Translations under genes and position numbers: made by a program
Notes under the pieces: generated by a model
Seen by the model: only the letters and a program-made list of their open reading frames with translations
Told to the model about the DNA's origin: nothing
Database searches by the model: none
Shown: piece after piece, positions 21,384-35,147 of the stretch
Layout: every line of letters begins with the position of its first letter
How positions within the stretch are numbered: the first letter of the stretch is position 1
Source of the DNA: Diospyros lotus
Lineage: Eukaryota; Streptophyta; Magnoliopsida; Ericales; Ebenaceae
DNA length: 64,000 nucleotides
Assembly (NCBI RefSeq): GCF_014633365.1
Contig: NC_068344.1
Location: forward strand, 14,151,669 to 14,215,668
Direction of reading: 5' to 3'

Positions 21384-22559
21384 TGACCAGCGATTGTCGA
21401 ACCGCTCCAGAATTAGAGATCTATGAATCTCTTCTCTAGTTTGCAGCAAAGTGCACCCTAGGTCATCTCTCACAAGGAGCCTCACCTTCTTCTACCAAAA
21501 AAGAGAACCAATACCAATAACAGTTTGTTTAGGGGGGGTTGTTTTGACAGAAAACTAATTGGCAAAACAGAAAGATGAAGATGGATGAAAAATCAGTAAA
21601 AGATATGCAACCGGCTGTGTATTTGTCTCCTATGTGGAATCTTCCTTGTCCAACCTATATGTCTTGGCTTGCTAGATGTTTTGATCTCCGGAAAACAAAC
21701 TCAAAGCATCCCCAACAACCGTCCAAGGATTAGAATGATTGGAAATAACAAAATGAATGCAGAAATCTCTTGCAAACAAAATGCAACCATTCACTCTCTA
21801 TTCAACCTATCCGGACCTATGCAAGAACAACCGTTCAAGCACACAATATTCATTTCCGAGATGTTATACCAACCGGCTATAACATTCTGTTCTCTTAAGC
21901 ATTTAACAGAAAATGAAACCATGCAAGTTCACACAAACCTGCCATGAACTCCATGCATTCACAAATCTGCTCAAACTAAACCAAATAGAAATGAATAAGA
22001 AACAAACAACAAACCAGATTCTTGTAGCTCATCCGGGACTCAAATTCCACATGGATTCAAGACACACAACCGGTTACAAAATGTTCTAGCCTATCATTAC
22101 AGCAAGGAAAACAGAATGGAACAAAAGATGTAGAAAACAGAAAAATGCTACAATAACAAAAACGGGCAGAATCCTCTCTATTTTCTCCTCCCTTTCTATC
22201 TCATGATATTCTGAAAATTAATGCTAAGAGGCCTTAAATACATGGCCAAGAAAGGAAAGGTTAGGGAGGCTAGGGTTGGGCCTAGCCCAACAGAAAACAA
22301 GTAAGCCCAAAAACAGCATAATTTGAGTAGCCCAAGTTTGCTCCTTGAAAGTAAGCCCAAGCTCCTTTAGTGAGCCACTTCTCTAGCCCATCCAATATTC
22401 CCTAAAGCCTGGATCCATAGAGGTAAGATAGAAAATAGTGTAAGGACAATTTGAAGCATAATAAAATAGAAACAATGAAATATCAGCAAAAATTACTTCA
22501 AATGGCCTAATAAGAATGAAGTGAAATGCCAAAATATGGTATAAATATGCATGCTATCA
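21384..22559 (-). mobile_element. 5' LTR of the Athila element
   Basis: The ends are TGACCAGCG (21384) and GCTATCA (22559). It is collinear with 11922-13096, differing at scattered bases and a few short indels, for example around 22300-22430. It abuts the satellite at 22560 with no gap. Confidence 0.92.
22231..22243 (-). promoter_or_regulatory. Candidate TATA box of the Athila 5' LTR
   Basis: The minus strand reads ATGTATTTAAGGC. The same site is kept in the 3' LTR (about 12770-12781) and the solo LTR (about 49210-49222). Only the 22231 copy would drive the full element. Confidence 0.4.
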
Positions 22560-25500
22560 CACTCCCAAACAAAAATACACTTAAAACCATTGAAAATCCA
22601 AAATTATGAACTACTAACTAATTTAAAGTGTATTCCAGGTTCTGTTCAATTTTTTTAAATCAATTAGGAAAATTCGGTTCCTCGGCCTGAATTTTCGCTG
22701 CACAAAAAACTATTTTTGATTTATTTTTTCCATGTCATAATAATAGTCTAGAAATTTTAGTTCGGATCATAGAAATTTTTTTAGATATCTGGGTTACAGA
22801 GCCTTCCATGGAATTGATTCAGTTATTCGTAACTGTACCGAAAATCACGTTAAACCCATAATCTTCTAAAGATTTCACTTACACACCCAAACAAAAATAC
22901 ACTTAAAACCATAGGAAAACCAAAATTTTGATCTATTAACTAATTTAAAGTGTATTCCAGGTTAAAAAACTTTTTTTAAATCAATTACAACGATTCAATT
23001 TATCGGCGTCAATTTTCGCTGAACAAAAAACTGTTTCGGATTTGATTTTTTCCGATGTCATAATAATCGTTTAGAAATTTTAGTTCTTATCAAATAAATT
23101 TTTTAGAAATCTGGGCTGCGGAGCCTTCCCTGAAATCGATTCGGTTATACGTAACTTTATCGAATATAACGTTAAACCCCTAATTCTGTAAAGATTTCAC
23201 TGACACACCCAAACAAATATACACTTAAAATCATAGGAAAACCTAAAGTTTGATCCACTAACTAATTTAAAGTGTATTGCCGGATCTGTTCAATTTTTCT
23301 AAATCAATTACGACGATTAAGTTTTCTGCCTGAATTTTCACTGCTCAAAAGACCATTTTCGATTTTATTTTTTTCGATGTCATAATAATCGTCAAGAAAT
23401 ATTAGTTCGTATCATATAATTTTTTTAGATATCTGGGCAGCTTAGCTTTCCTTGAATCGATTCGGTTATTCGTAACTTTACCAAAAATCACATTAAACGC
23501 CTAATCTTCAAAAGATTTCAATGGCACTCCCAAACAAAAATACACTTAAAACCATAGGAAAACCAAAATTTTGAACTACTAACTAATTTAAAGTGTATTC
23601 CAGGTTCTGTTCATTTTTTTTAAATCAATTACGACGATTCGATTTCTCGGCCTGAATTTTTGCTGCCCAAAAAATAGATTCCGATTTTATTTTTTTCGAT
23701 GTCATAATAATCGTCTAGAAATTTTAGTTCGGATTATATAAATTTTTTTAGATATCTGGGCTATAGAGCCTTCCATGGAATCGATTTGGTTATTTGTAAC
23801 TGTACCGAAAATCACGTTAAACCCCTAATCTTCTAAAGATTTCACTTACACACCCAAACAAAAATACACTTAAAACCATAGGAAAACCAAAATTTTGATC
23901 TACTAACTAATTTATAGTGTATTCCAGGTTAAAAAACTTTTTTTAAATCAATTACAACGATTCAATTTTTCGGCGTGAATTTTTTCTGAACAAAAAACTG
24001 TTTTGGATTTGATTTTTTTCGTTGTCATAATAATCGTTTAGAAATTTTAGTTCTTATCAAATAAATTTTTTAGATATCTGGGCAGCTTAGCCTTCCATGA
24101 ATCGATTCGATTATTCGTAACTTTACCAAAAATCACGTTAAACGCCTAATCTTCAAAAGATTTCAATGGCACTCCCAAACAAAAATACACTTAAAACCAT
24201 AGGAAAACCAAAATTTTGAACTACTAACTAATTTAAAGTGTATTCCAGGTTCTGTTCATTTTTTTTAAATCAATTACGACGATTCGGTTTCTCGGCCTGA
24301 ATTTTTGCTGCCCAAAAAATAGATTCCGATTTTATATTTTACGATGTCATAATAATCGTCTAGAAATTTTAGTTCGGATCATATAAATTTTTAAAGATAT
24401 CTGGGTTACAGAGCCTTCCCTGGAATCGATTCAATTATTTATAATTTTACCGAAAGTCACGTTAAACCCCTAATCTTCTAAAGATTTCACTTACACTCCC
24501 AAACAAAAAAACACTTAAAACAATAGGAAAACCTAAAATTTGATCCACTAACTAATTTAAAGTGTATTCCGGGTTTTGTTCACTTTTTTAAAATCAATTA
24601 CGACGATTTTGTTTTTCAACCTGAATTTTCTCAGCGTAAAAAATTTTTCTGATTTGATTTTTTCCGATCTCATAATAATCGTCTAGAAATTGTTGTTATC
24701 ATATATTTTTTTTTAGATATCTGGGCTGCAGAGCCTTCCCTGGAATCGATTCGGTTATTCGTAACTTTACCGAATATAACGTTAAACCCTAATTTTCTAA
24801 AGATTTCCTTGACACTCCCAAACAAAAATACACTTAAAACCATAGGAAAACCTAAAGTTTGATCCACTAACTAATTTAAAGTGTATTCCGGGTTTTGTTC
24901 AGTTTTTAAAATCAATTACGACGATTCTGTTTTTCGACCTGAATTTTCTCAGCACAAAAAACTCTTTCCGAGTTGATTTTTTTCGATGTCATAATAATCT
25001 TCTAGAAATTTTTGTTCATATCATATAAATCTTTTAGATATCTGGGCAGCAGAGTCTTCCCTGAGTCGATTCGGTTATTCGTAACTTTACCGAAAATCAC
25101 GTTAAACGCCTCATCTTCAAAAGATTTCATTGACACTCCCAAACAAAAATACACTTAAAACCATTGGAAATCCAAAATTATGAACTACTAACTAATTTAA
25201 AGTGTATTCCAGGTTCTGTTCAATTTTTTTAAATCAATTAGGACAATTCGGTTCCTCGGCCTGAATTTTCGCTGCACAAAAAACTATTTCCGATTTATTT
25301 TTTCCGATGTCATAATAATCGTCTAGAAATTTTTGTTCGGATAATAGAAATTTTTTTAGATATTTGGGTTACAGAGCCTTCCATGGAATCGATTCGGTTA
25401 TTCGTAACTGTACCGAAAATCACTTTAAACCCATAATCTTCTAAAGATTTCACTTACACACCCAAACAAAAATACACTTAAAACCATAGGAAAACCAAAA

Positions 25501-28340
25501 TTTTGATCTATTAACTAATTTAAAGTGTATTCCAGGTTAAAAAACTTTTTTTAAATCAATTACAACGATTCAATTTTTCGGCGTGAATTTTCGCTTAACA
25601 AAAAACTGTTTCGGATTTGATTTTTTCCGATGTCATAATAATCGTTTAGAAATTTTAGTTCTTATCAAATAAATTTTTTAGAAATCTGGGCTGCGGAGCC
25701 TTCCCTGGAATCGATTCGGTTATACGTAACTTTATCGAATATAACGTTAAACCCCTAATTCTGTAAAGATTTCACTGACACACCCAAACAAATATACACT
25801 TAAAATCATAGGAAAACCTAAAGTTTGATCCACTAACTAATTTAAAGTGTATTGCCGGATCTGTTCACTTTTTCTAAATCAATTACGACGATTAAGTTTT
25901 CTGCCTGACTTTTCGCTGCACAAAAGACCGTTTTCGATTTGATTTTTTTCGATGTCATAATAATCGTCAAGAAATTTTAGTTCGTATCATATAAATTTTT
26001 TTAGATATCTGGGCAGCATAGCCTTCCTTGAATCGATTCTGTTATTCGTAACTTTACCAAAAATCACGTTAAACGCCTAATCTTCAAAAGATTTCAATGA
26101 CACTCCCAAACAAAAATACACTTAAAACCATAGGAAAACCAAAATTTTGAACTACTAACTAATTTAAAGAGTATTCCAGGTTCTGTTCATTTTTTTAAAT
26201 CAATTACGACGATTCGGTTTCTCGGCCTGAATTTTTGTTACACAAAAAACTCTTTCCGATTTTATTTTTTTCACGTCATAATACTCGTCTAGAAATTTTA
26301 GTTCGTATCATATAAAGTTTTTTAGATATCTGGGCAGCTTAGCCTTCCTTGAATCGATTCGGTTATTCGTAACTTTACAAAAAATCACGTTAAACGCCTA
26401 ATCTTCAAAAGATTTCAATGGCACTCCCAAAACAAAAATACACTTAAAACCATAGGAAAACCAAAATTTTGAACTACTAACTAATTTAAAGTGTATTCCA
26501 GGTTCTGTTCATTTTTTTTAATTCAATTACGACGATTCGGTTTCTCGGCCTGAATTTTTGCTGCCGAAAAAATAGATTCCGATTTTATTTTTTATGATGT
26601 CATAATAATCATCTAGAAATTTTAGTTCGGATCATATAAATTTTTAAAGATATCTGGGTTACAGAGCCTTCCCTGGAATCGATTCGATTATTTGTAATTT
26701 TACCATCAGTCACGTTAAACGCCTAATCTTCAAAAGATTTCACTGACACTCCCAAACAAAAATACACTTAAAACCATTGGAAATCCAAAATTATGAACTA
26801 CTAACTAATTTAAAGTGTATTCCAGGTTCTATTCAATTTTTTTAAATCAATTAGGACAATTCGGTTCCTCGGCCTGAATTTTCGCTGCACAAAAAACTAT
26901 TTCCGATTTATTTTTTCCGATGTGATAATAATCGTCTAGAAATTTTTGTTCGGATCATAGAAATTTTTTTAGATATCTGGGTTACAGAGCCTTCCATGGA
27001 ATCGATTCAGTTATTCGTAACTGTACCGAAAATCACTTTAACCCATAATCTTCTAAAGATTTCACTTACACACCCAAACAAAAATACACTTAAAACCATA
27101 GGAAAACCAAAATTTTGATCTATTAACTAATTTAAAGTGTCTTCCAGGTTAAAAAACTTTTTTTAAATCAATTACAACGATTCAATTTCTCGGCGTGAAT
27201 TTTCGCTGAACAAAAAACTGTTTCGGATTTGATTTTTTCCGATGTCATAATAATCGTTTAGAAATTTTAGTTCTTATCAAATAAATTTTTTACAAATCTG
27301 GGCTGCGGAGCCTTCCCTAGAATCGATTCGGTTATACGTAACTTTATCGAATATAATGTTAAACCCCTAATTCTGTAAAGATTTCACTGACACACCCAAA
27401 CAAATATACACTTAAAATCATAGGAAAACCTAAAGTTTGATCCACTAACTAATTTAAAGTGTATTGCCGGATCTGTTCACTTTTTCTAAATCAATTACGA
27501 CGATTAAGTTTTCTGCCTGACTTTTCGCTGCACAAAAGACCGTTTTCGATTTTATTTTTTTCGATGTCATAATAATCGTCAAGAAAATTTAGTTCGTATC
27601 ATATAAATTTTTTTAGATATCTGGGCAGCATAGCCTTCCTTGAATCGATTCGGTTATTCGTAACTTTACCAAAAATCACGTTAAACGCCTAATCTTCAAA
27701 AGATTTCAATGCCACTTCCAAACAAAAATACACTTAAAACCATAGGAAAACCAAAATTTTGAACTACTAACTAATTTAAAGTGTATTCCAGGTTCTGTTC
27801 ATTTTTTTTAAGTCAATTACGACGATTCGGTTTCTCGGCCTGAATTTTTGTTGCCCAAAAAATAGATTCCGATTTTATTTTTTACGATGTCATAATAATC
27901 GTCAAGAAATTTTAGTTCGGATCATATAAATTTTTTAGATATCTGGGCTACAGAGCCGTCCCTGAAATTGTTTCGGATATTCGTAACTTTACCGAAAATC
28001 ACGTTAAACCCCTAATCTTCTAAAGATTTCACTTACACTCCCAAACAAAAATACACTTAAAACAATAGGAAAACCTAAAATTTGATCCACTAACTAATTT
28101 AAAGTGTATTCCGGGTTTTGTTCACTTTTTTAAAATCAATTACGACGATTCTGTTTTTCAACCTGAATTTTCTCAGCGTAAAAAACTTTTTCTGATTTGA
28201 TTTTTTCCGATCTCATAATAATCGTCTAGAAATTGTTGTTATCATATAATTTTTTTTAGATATCTAGGCTGCAGAGCCTTCCCTGGAATCGATTCGGTTA
28301 TTCGTAACTTTACCGAATATAACGTTAAACCCTAATTTTC
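22560..28340. repeat. Satellite sub-domain with recurring four-monomer module
   Basis: The monomer order A' (CCATTGGAAATCC, ATTATGAAC), C (GGTTAAAAAAC), D (ATTGCCGGATCTG), A (GGTTCTGTTCAT) starts at 22560, again at 25134 and at 26747. These are 8 and then 5 monomers apart, because the number of filler monomers between modules differs. The same module recurs at 35148 and, in part, at 36439. Confidence 0.75.
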
Positions 28341-29645
28341 TAAAGATTTCCTTGACACTCCCAAACAAAAATACACTTAAAACCATAGGAAAACCAAAAG
28401 TTTGATCTACTAACTAATTTAAAGTGTATTTCGGGATCTGTTCACTTTTTTTAAATCCATTACGACGAATCGGTTTTCGGCCTGAATTTTTGTTCCACAA
28501 AAAACAGTTTCCGATTTATTTTTTTCAGATGTCATAATAATCGTCTAGAAATTTTAGTTCGTATCATATAAATTTTTTTAGATATTTGGGCAGCAGAATG
28601 ATTCCTTGAATCGATTCGGTTATTCGTTACTTTACCGAAAATCACGTTAAACCCCTAATCTTCAAAAGATTTCGCTGATAGTCCCAAAAACAAATACACT
28701 TAAAACCATAGGAAATCCAAAATTTTGAACCACTAACTAATTTAAAGTGTATTCCAAGTCCTGTTCAATTCTTTTAAATCAATTACGACGATTCGATTTC
28801 TCGGCCTGAATTCTCGTTGCACAAAAAACTGTTTCCGATTTCATTTTTTTCACTGTTATAATAATCGTAAGGAACTTTTAGTTCGGATCATATAAATTTT
28901 TTTAGATATCTGGGCTATAGAGCCTTCCATGGAATCGATTCGGTTATTTGTAACTGTACCGAAAATTACGTTAAACCCCTTATCTTCTAAAGATTTCACT
29001 TACACTCCCAAACAAAAATACACTTAAAAGCATAGGAAAACCTAAAGTTTGATCCACTAACTAATTTAAAGTGTATTCCGTGTTTTGTTCACTTTTTTTA
29101 AATAAATTCCAACTATTCTGTTATTCGGCCTGAATTTTCCCAGCGCAAAAAACTGTTTCCGAGTTGATTTCTTTGGATGTCATAATAATCGTCTATAAAT
29201 TTTAGTTCTTATCATATAAATTTTTTAGATATCTCCGCAGCAGAGCCTTCCCTGAATCGATTCGATTATTCGTAACTTTGCTGAAAATCACGTTAAACGC
29301 CTAATCTTCGAAAGATTTCACTGACACTCCCAATCGAAAATACACTTAAAACCGTAGGAAAACCTAAAGTTTGATCTTCTAACTAATTTATAGTGTATTA
29401 CGGGTTTTGTTCACTTTTTTAAAATCAATTACGACGATTCTATTTTTCGGCCTGAATTTTCTCAGCACAAAAAATAGTTTCCGATTTTATTTTTTCCGAT
29501 GTCATAATAATCGTAAAGAAATTTAAGTTCGGATCATATAAATTTTTTAGATATCTGGGCTACAGAGCCGTCCCTGGAATTGTTTCGGATATTCGTAACT
29601 TTACCGAAAATCACGTTAAACCCCTAATCTTCTAAAGATTTCACT

Positions 29646-32065
29646 TACACTCCCAAACAAAAATACACTTAAAACCATAGGAAAACCTAAAGTTTGATCC
29701 ACTAACTAATTTAAAGTGTATTCTGGGTTTTGTTCACTTTTTTAAAATCAATTACGACGATTCTTTTTTTCGACCTGAATTTTCTCAGCACAAAAAACTC
29801 TTTCCGAGTTGATTTTTTCCGATGTCATAATAATCCTCTAGAAATTTTAGTTCGTATCACATAAATGTTTTTAGATATCTGGGCAGCAGAGCCTTCCTTG
29901 AATCGATTCGGTTATTCGTAACTTTACCGAAAATCACGTTAAACGCCTAATCTTCAAAAGATTTCAATGACACTCCCAAACAAAAATACACTTAAAACCA
30001 TAGGAAAACAAAAATTTTGAACTACTAACTAATTTAAAGTGTATGCCAGGTTTTGTTCAATTTTTTTAAGTCAATTACGACGATACGGTTTCTCGTCCTG
30101 AATTTTCGCTGCACAAAAAACTGTTTCCAATTTTATTTTTTTCGATGTCATAACAACCGTCTAGAAATTTTAGTTCGTATCATATAAATTTTTTTAGATA
30201 TCTGGGCTACAGAGCCTTCCCCGGAATTGATTCGGTTATTCGTAATTGTACCGAAAATCTCGTTAAACCCCTAATCTTCTAAAGATTTCACTTACACTCC
30301 CAATCGAAAATACACTTAAAACCGTAGGAAAACCTAAAGTTTGATCTTCTAACTAATTTATAGTGTATTACGGGTTTTGTTCACTTTTTTAAAATCAATT
30401 ACGACGATTCTATTTTTCGGCCTGAATTTTCTCAGCACAAAAAACAGTTTTCGATTTGATTTTTTTCGATGTCATAATAATCGTCAAGAAATTTTAGTTC
30501 GTATCACATAAATTCTTTTAGATATCTGGGCAGCATAGCCTTCCGTGAGTAGATTCGGTTATTCGTAACTTTACCGAAAATCACGTTAAACGCCTAATCT
30601 TCAAAAGATTTCAATGACACTCCCAAAAAAAAAATACACTTAAAACCATAGGAATACCAAAATTTTGAACTACTAACTAATTTAAAGTGTATTCCAAGTT
30701 CTGTTCATTTTTTTTAAATCAACTATGACGATTTGGCTTCTCGGCCTAAATTTTTGCTGCACAAAAAAATGATTCCGATTTTCTTTTCTCCGTGTCATAA
30801 TATTCGTCAACAAATTTTAGTTCGGATCATATAAATTTTTTTAGATATCTTAACTACAGAGCCGTCCCTGGAATCGATTCGGTTATTCGTAACTTTACCG
30901 AAAATCACGTTAAACCCCTAATCCTCTAAAGATTTTACTTACACTCCAAACAAAAATACACTTTAAACCATAGGAAAACCTAAAGTTTGATCCACTAACT
31001 AATTTAAAGTGTATTCCGTGTTTTGTTCACTTTTTTTAAATCAATTACGACGATTCTATTTTTCGGCCTGAATTTTCGCAGCACAAAAAACTGTTTCCAA
31101 GTTGATTTCTTTCGATGTCATAATAATCGTCAAGAAATTTTAGTTCCGATCATATAAATTTTTTTAGACATCTGGGCTACAGAGCCGCCACTGGAATCGA
31201 TTCGGTTATTCGTAACTTTATCGAAAATCACGTTAAACGCCTCTTCATCAAAAGATTTCATTGACACTCCCAAACAAAAATACACTTAAAACCATAGGAA
31301 ATCGAAAATTTTGAACTACTAACTAATTTAAAGTGTATTCCAGGTTCTGTTCAATTTCTTTAAATCAATTACGACGATTCGGTTTCTCAGCCTGAATTTT
31401 AGCTGCACAAAAAACTATTTCCGATTTTATTTTTTTCGATGTCATAATAATCGTCTAGAAATTTTAGTTCGGATCATAGAAATTTTTTTAGATATCTGGG
31501 CTACAGAGCCTTCCATGGAATAGATTCGGTTATTCGTAACTGTACAGAAAATCAGGATAAACCCCTAAACTTCTAAAGATTTCACTTACACTCCCAAACA
31601 AAAATACACTCAAAACCATAGGAAAACCAAAATTTTGATCTACTAACTAATTTAAAGTGTATTCCAGGTTCAAAAACTTTTTGTAAATCAATTACGACGA
31701 TTCAATTTTTCGGCGTGAATTTTCGCAGCACAAAAAACTGTTTCCGATTTGATTTTTCTGACGTCATAATAATCGTCTAGAAATTTTAGTTCGTATCATA
31801 TAAATTATTTTAGATATCTGGGCTACAGAGCCTTCCGTGGAATCGATTCGATCATTCGTAACTGTACCGAAAATCACGTTAAACTAGGGATCTTCTAAAG
31901 AATTCACTTACACTCCCAAACAAAAATACACTTAAAACCATAGGAAAACCTAAAGTTTGATCCACTAACTAATTTAAAGTGTATTCCGGGTTTTGTTCAT
32001 TTTTTTTAAATCAATTATGACGATTCTGTTTTTCGGCCTGAATTTTCGCAGCACAAAAAATTGTT
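29646..32065. repeat. Satellite segment duplicated at 53768-56190 (copy 1)
   Basis: About 7.5 monomers share diagnostic variants with 53768-56190 at a constant offset near 24,122-24,125. Examples are CCCAATCGAAAATACAC (30297), ATTTGGCTTCTCGGCC (about 30730), ACACTCCAAACAAAA with a missing CC (30941), and TCAGCCTGAATTTTAGC (about 31387). Confidence 0.75.
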
Positions 32066-35000
32066 TCCGAGTTGATTTTTTCCGTTGTCATAATAATGGT
32101 CTAGAAATTTTAGTTCGGTCATATAAATTTTTTAGATATCTGGGCTACAGATCCTTCCCTGGAATCGATTGGGTCATTCGTAACTGTACCGAAAATAACG
32201 TTAAACCCCTAATCTTCTAAAGAATTCACTTACACTCCGAAACAAAAATACACTTAAAACCATAGGAAAATCTAAAGTTTGATCCACTAACTAATTTAAA
32301 GTGTATTCCGAGTTTTCTTCCCTTTTTTTAAATCAATTATGACGATTCTGTATTTCGGCCTAAATTTTCGCAGCACAAAAAACTGTTTCCGAGTTGATTT
32401 TTTCCGATGTCATAACAATCGTCTAGAAATTTTAGTTCGGATCATATTAATTTTTTTAGATATCTGGGCTACAAAGCCTTCCCTGGAATCGATTCGGTTA
32501 TTCGTAACTTTACCAATAGTCACGTTAAACCCCGAATCTTCAAAAGATTTCACTGACACTCCCAAAGAAAAATACAGTTAAAACCATAGGAAATCCAAAA
32601 TTTTGAACTACTAACTAATTTAAAGTGTATTATAGGTTCTGTTCAATTTTTTTAAATCAATTACGACGATTCGGTTTCTCGGCCTGAATTTTTGCTACAC
32701 AAAAAACTGTTTCCGATTTGATTTTTTTTGATGTCATAATAATCGCCTAGAAATTTTAGCTCTTATCATATAAATTTTTTTAGATATCTGGGCTGCAGAG
32801 CCTTCCCTGGAATTGATTCGGTTATTCATAACTTTACCGAATATAACGTTAAACCCTAATTTTCTAAAGATTTCATTGACATTCCCTAACAAAAATACAC
32901 TTTAAACCATAGGAAAACCAAAAGTTTGATCTACAAACAAATTTAAAGTGTATTCCGGGATCTGTTCACTTTTTTTAAATCAATTACGACGAATCGATAT
33001 TCGGCCTGAATTTTTGTTGCACAAAAAACTATTTCCGATTTACTTTTTTCGAATGTCATAATAATCGTCTAGAAATTTTAGTTCGTATCATATTAATTTT
33101 TTTAGATATCTGGGCTACAGAGCCTTCCCTGGAATCGATTCGGTTATTCGGAACTTTACCGATAGTCACGTTAAACCCCGAATCTTCAAAAGATTTCACT
33201 GACACTCCCAAACAAAAATACAGTTAAAACCATAGGAAATCCAAAATTTTGAACTACTAACAAATTTAAAGTGTATTACAGGTTCTGTTCAATTTTTTTA
33301 AATCAATTACGACAATTCGATTTCTCGGCCTGAATTTTTGCTACACAAAAAACTGTTTCCGATTTGATTTTTTCTGATGTCATAATAATCGCCTAGAAAT
33401 TTTAGCTCTTATCATATAAATTTTTTTAGATATATGGGCTGCAGAGCCTTCCCTGGAATTGATTCGGTTATTCGTAACTTTACCGAATATAACGTTAAAC
33501 CCTAATTTTCTAAAGATTTCATTGACACTCCCTAACAAAAATACACTTTAAACCATAGGAAAACCAAATGTTTGATCTACTAACAAATTTAAAGTGTATT
33601 CCGGGATCTGTTCACTTTTTTTAAATCAATTACGACGAATCGATGTTCGGCCTGAATTTTTGTTGCACAAAAAACTATTTCCGATTTACTTTTTTCGAAT
33701 GTCATAATAATCGTCTAGAAATTTTAGTTCGTATCATATAAATTTTTTTAGATATCTGGGCAGCAAAGCCATCCCGGGAATCGATTCGGTTATTCGGAAC
33801 TTTACCGAAAGTCACGTTAAACCCCTAATCTTCAAAAGATTTCACTTACACTCCCAAACAAAAATACACTTAAAACCATAGGAAATCCAAAATTTTTAAC
33901 TAGTAACTAATTTAAAGTGTATTCCAGGTTCTGTTCAATTTTTTTAAATAAATTAAGACGTTTCGGTTTCTCGGCCTGAATTTTTGCTGCACAAAAAACT
34001 GTTTCCGATTTTATTTTTACCGATGTCATAGTAATCATTTAGAAATTCTAGTTCGGATCATAGAAATTTTTTTAGATATCTGGGCTAGAGAGCCTTCCCT
34101 GGAATCGATTCGGTTATTCGTAACTGTACCGAAATTCACGTTAAACCCCTAGTCTTCTAAAGAATTCACTTACACTCTAAAGCAAAAATAGACATAAAAC
34201 CATAGGAAAACCTAAAGTTTGATCCACTAACTAATTTAAAGTGCATTCCGGGTTTTGTTCTCTTTTTTTTAAATCAATTATGACGATTCTGTTTTTCGGC
34301 CTGAATTTTTGCAGCACAAAAAACTGTTTCCGAGTTGATTTTTTTCGATGTCATAATAATCGTCTAGAAATTTTAGTTCGGATCATATAAATTTTTTTAG
34401 ATATCTGGGCTACATAGCCTTCCCTGGAATCGATTCGATTATTCGTAAATTTATCGAAAGTCACGTTAAACCCCGAATCTTCGAAAGATTTCACTGACAC
34501 TCCCAAACAAAAATACAGTTAAAACCATAGGAAAACCTAAAATTTGATCCACTAACTAATTTAAAGTGTATTCTGGGTTTTGTTCACTTTTTTTTAAATC
34601 AACTATGACGATTCTGTTTTTCGGCTTGAATTTTCGCGGCACAAAAAACTGTTTCCGAGCTGATTTTGTCCGATGTCATAATAATCATCTAGAAATTTTA
34701 TTTCGGATCATATAAATTTTTTTAGATATCTAGGCTACAGAGCCTTCCCTGGAATCGATTTGGTTATTCATAACTGTACCGAAAATCACGTTAAACCCCT
34801 AATCTTCTAAAGAATTCAGTTACACTCTGGAACAAAAATACACTTAAAATCATAGGAAAACCTAAAGTTTGATCCACTAACTAATTTAAAGTGTATTCTG
34901 GGTTTTGTTCACTTTTTTTTAAATCAATTATGACGATTTTGTTTTTCGGCCTGAATTTTCGTAGCACAAAAAACTCTTTTCGAGTTGATTTTTTCCGATG

Positions 35001-35147
35001 TCATAATAATCGTCTAGAAATTTTAGTTCGGATCATATAAATTTTTAAAGATATCTGGGTTACAGAGCCTTCCCTGGAATCGATTCGATTATTTGTAATT
35101 TTACCGAAAGTCACGTTAAACGCCTAATCTTCAAAAGATTTCACTGA

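Larger units (their letters stand above)
11922..22559 (-). mobile_element. Complete Ty3/gypsy element, Athila type, 10.6 kb
   Basis: The element reads right to left: 5' LTR 21384-22559, tRNA-Asp primer site 21360-21377, leader, gag-pol 20063-14433, non-coding 3' region, PPT 13097-13109, 3' LTR 11922-13096. The tRNA-Asp primer, the gag and pol sequence style and the size fit the plant Athila group of Ty3/gypsy (established knowledge of that group). The two LTRs are closely similar, with a modest number of substitutions and small indels, and gag-pol has no stop, so insertion is fairly recent. An env-like ORF, present in many Athila elements, is missing. The five bases outside each end (GGGGG left, CACTC right) do not match; the right flank is satellite and the left is not. 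Confidence 0.92.
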
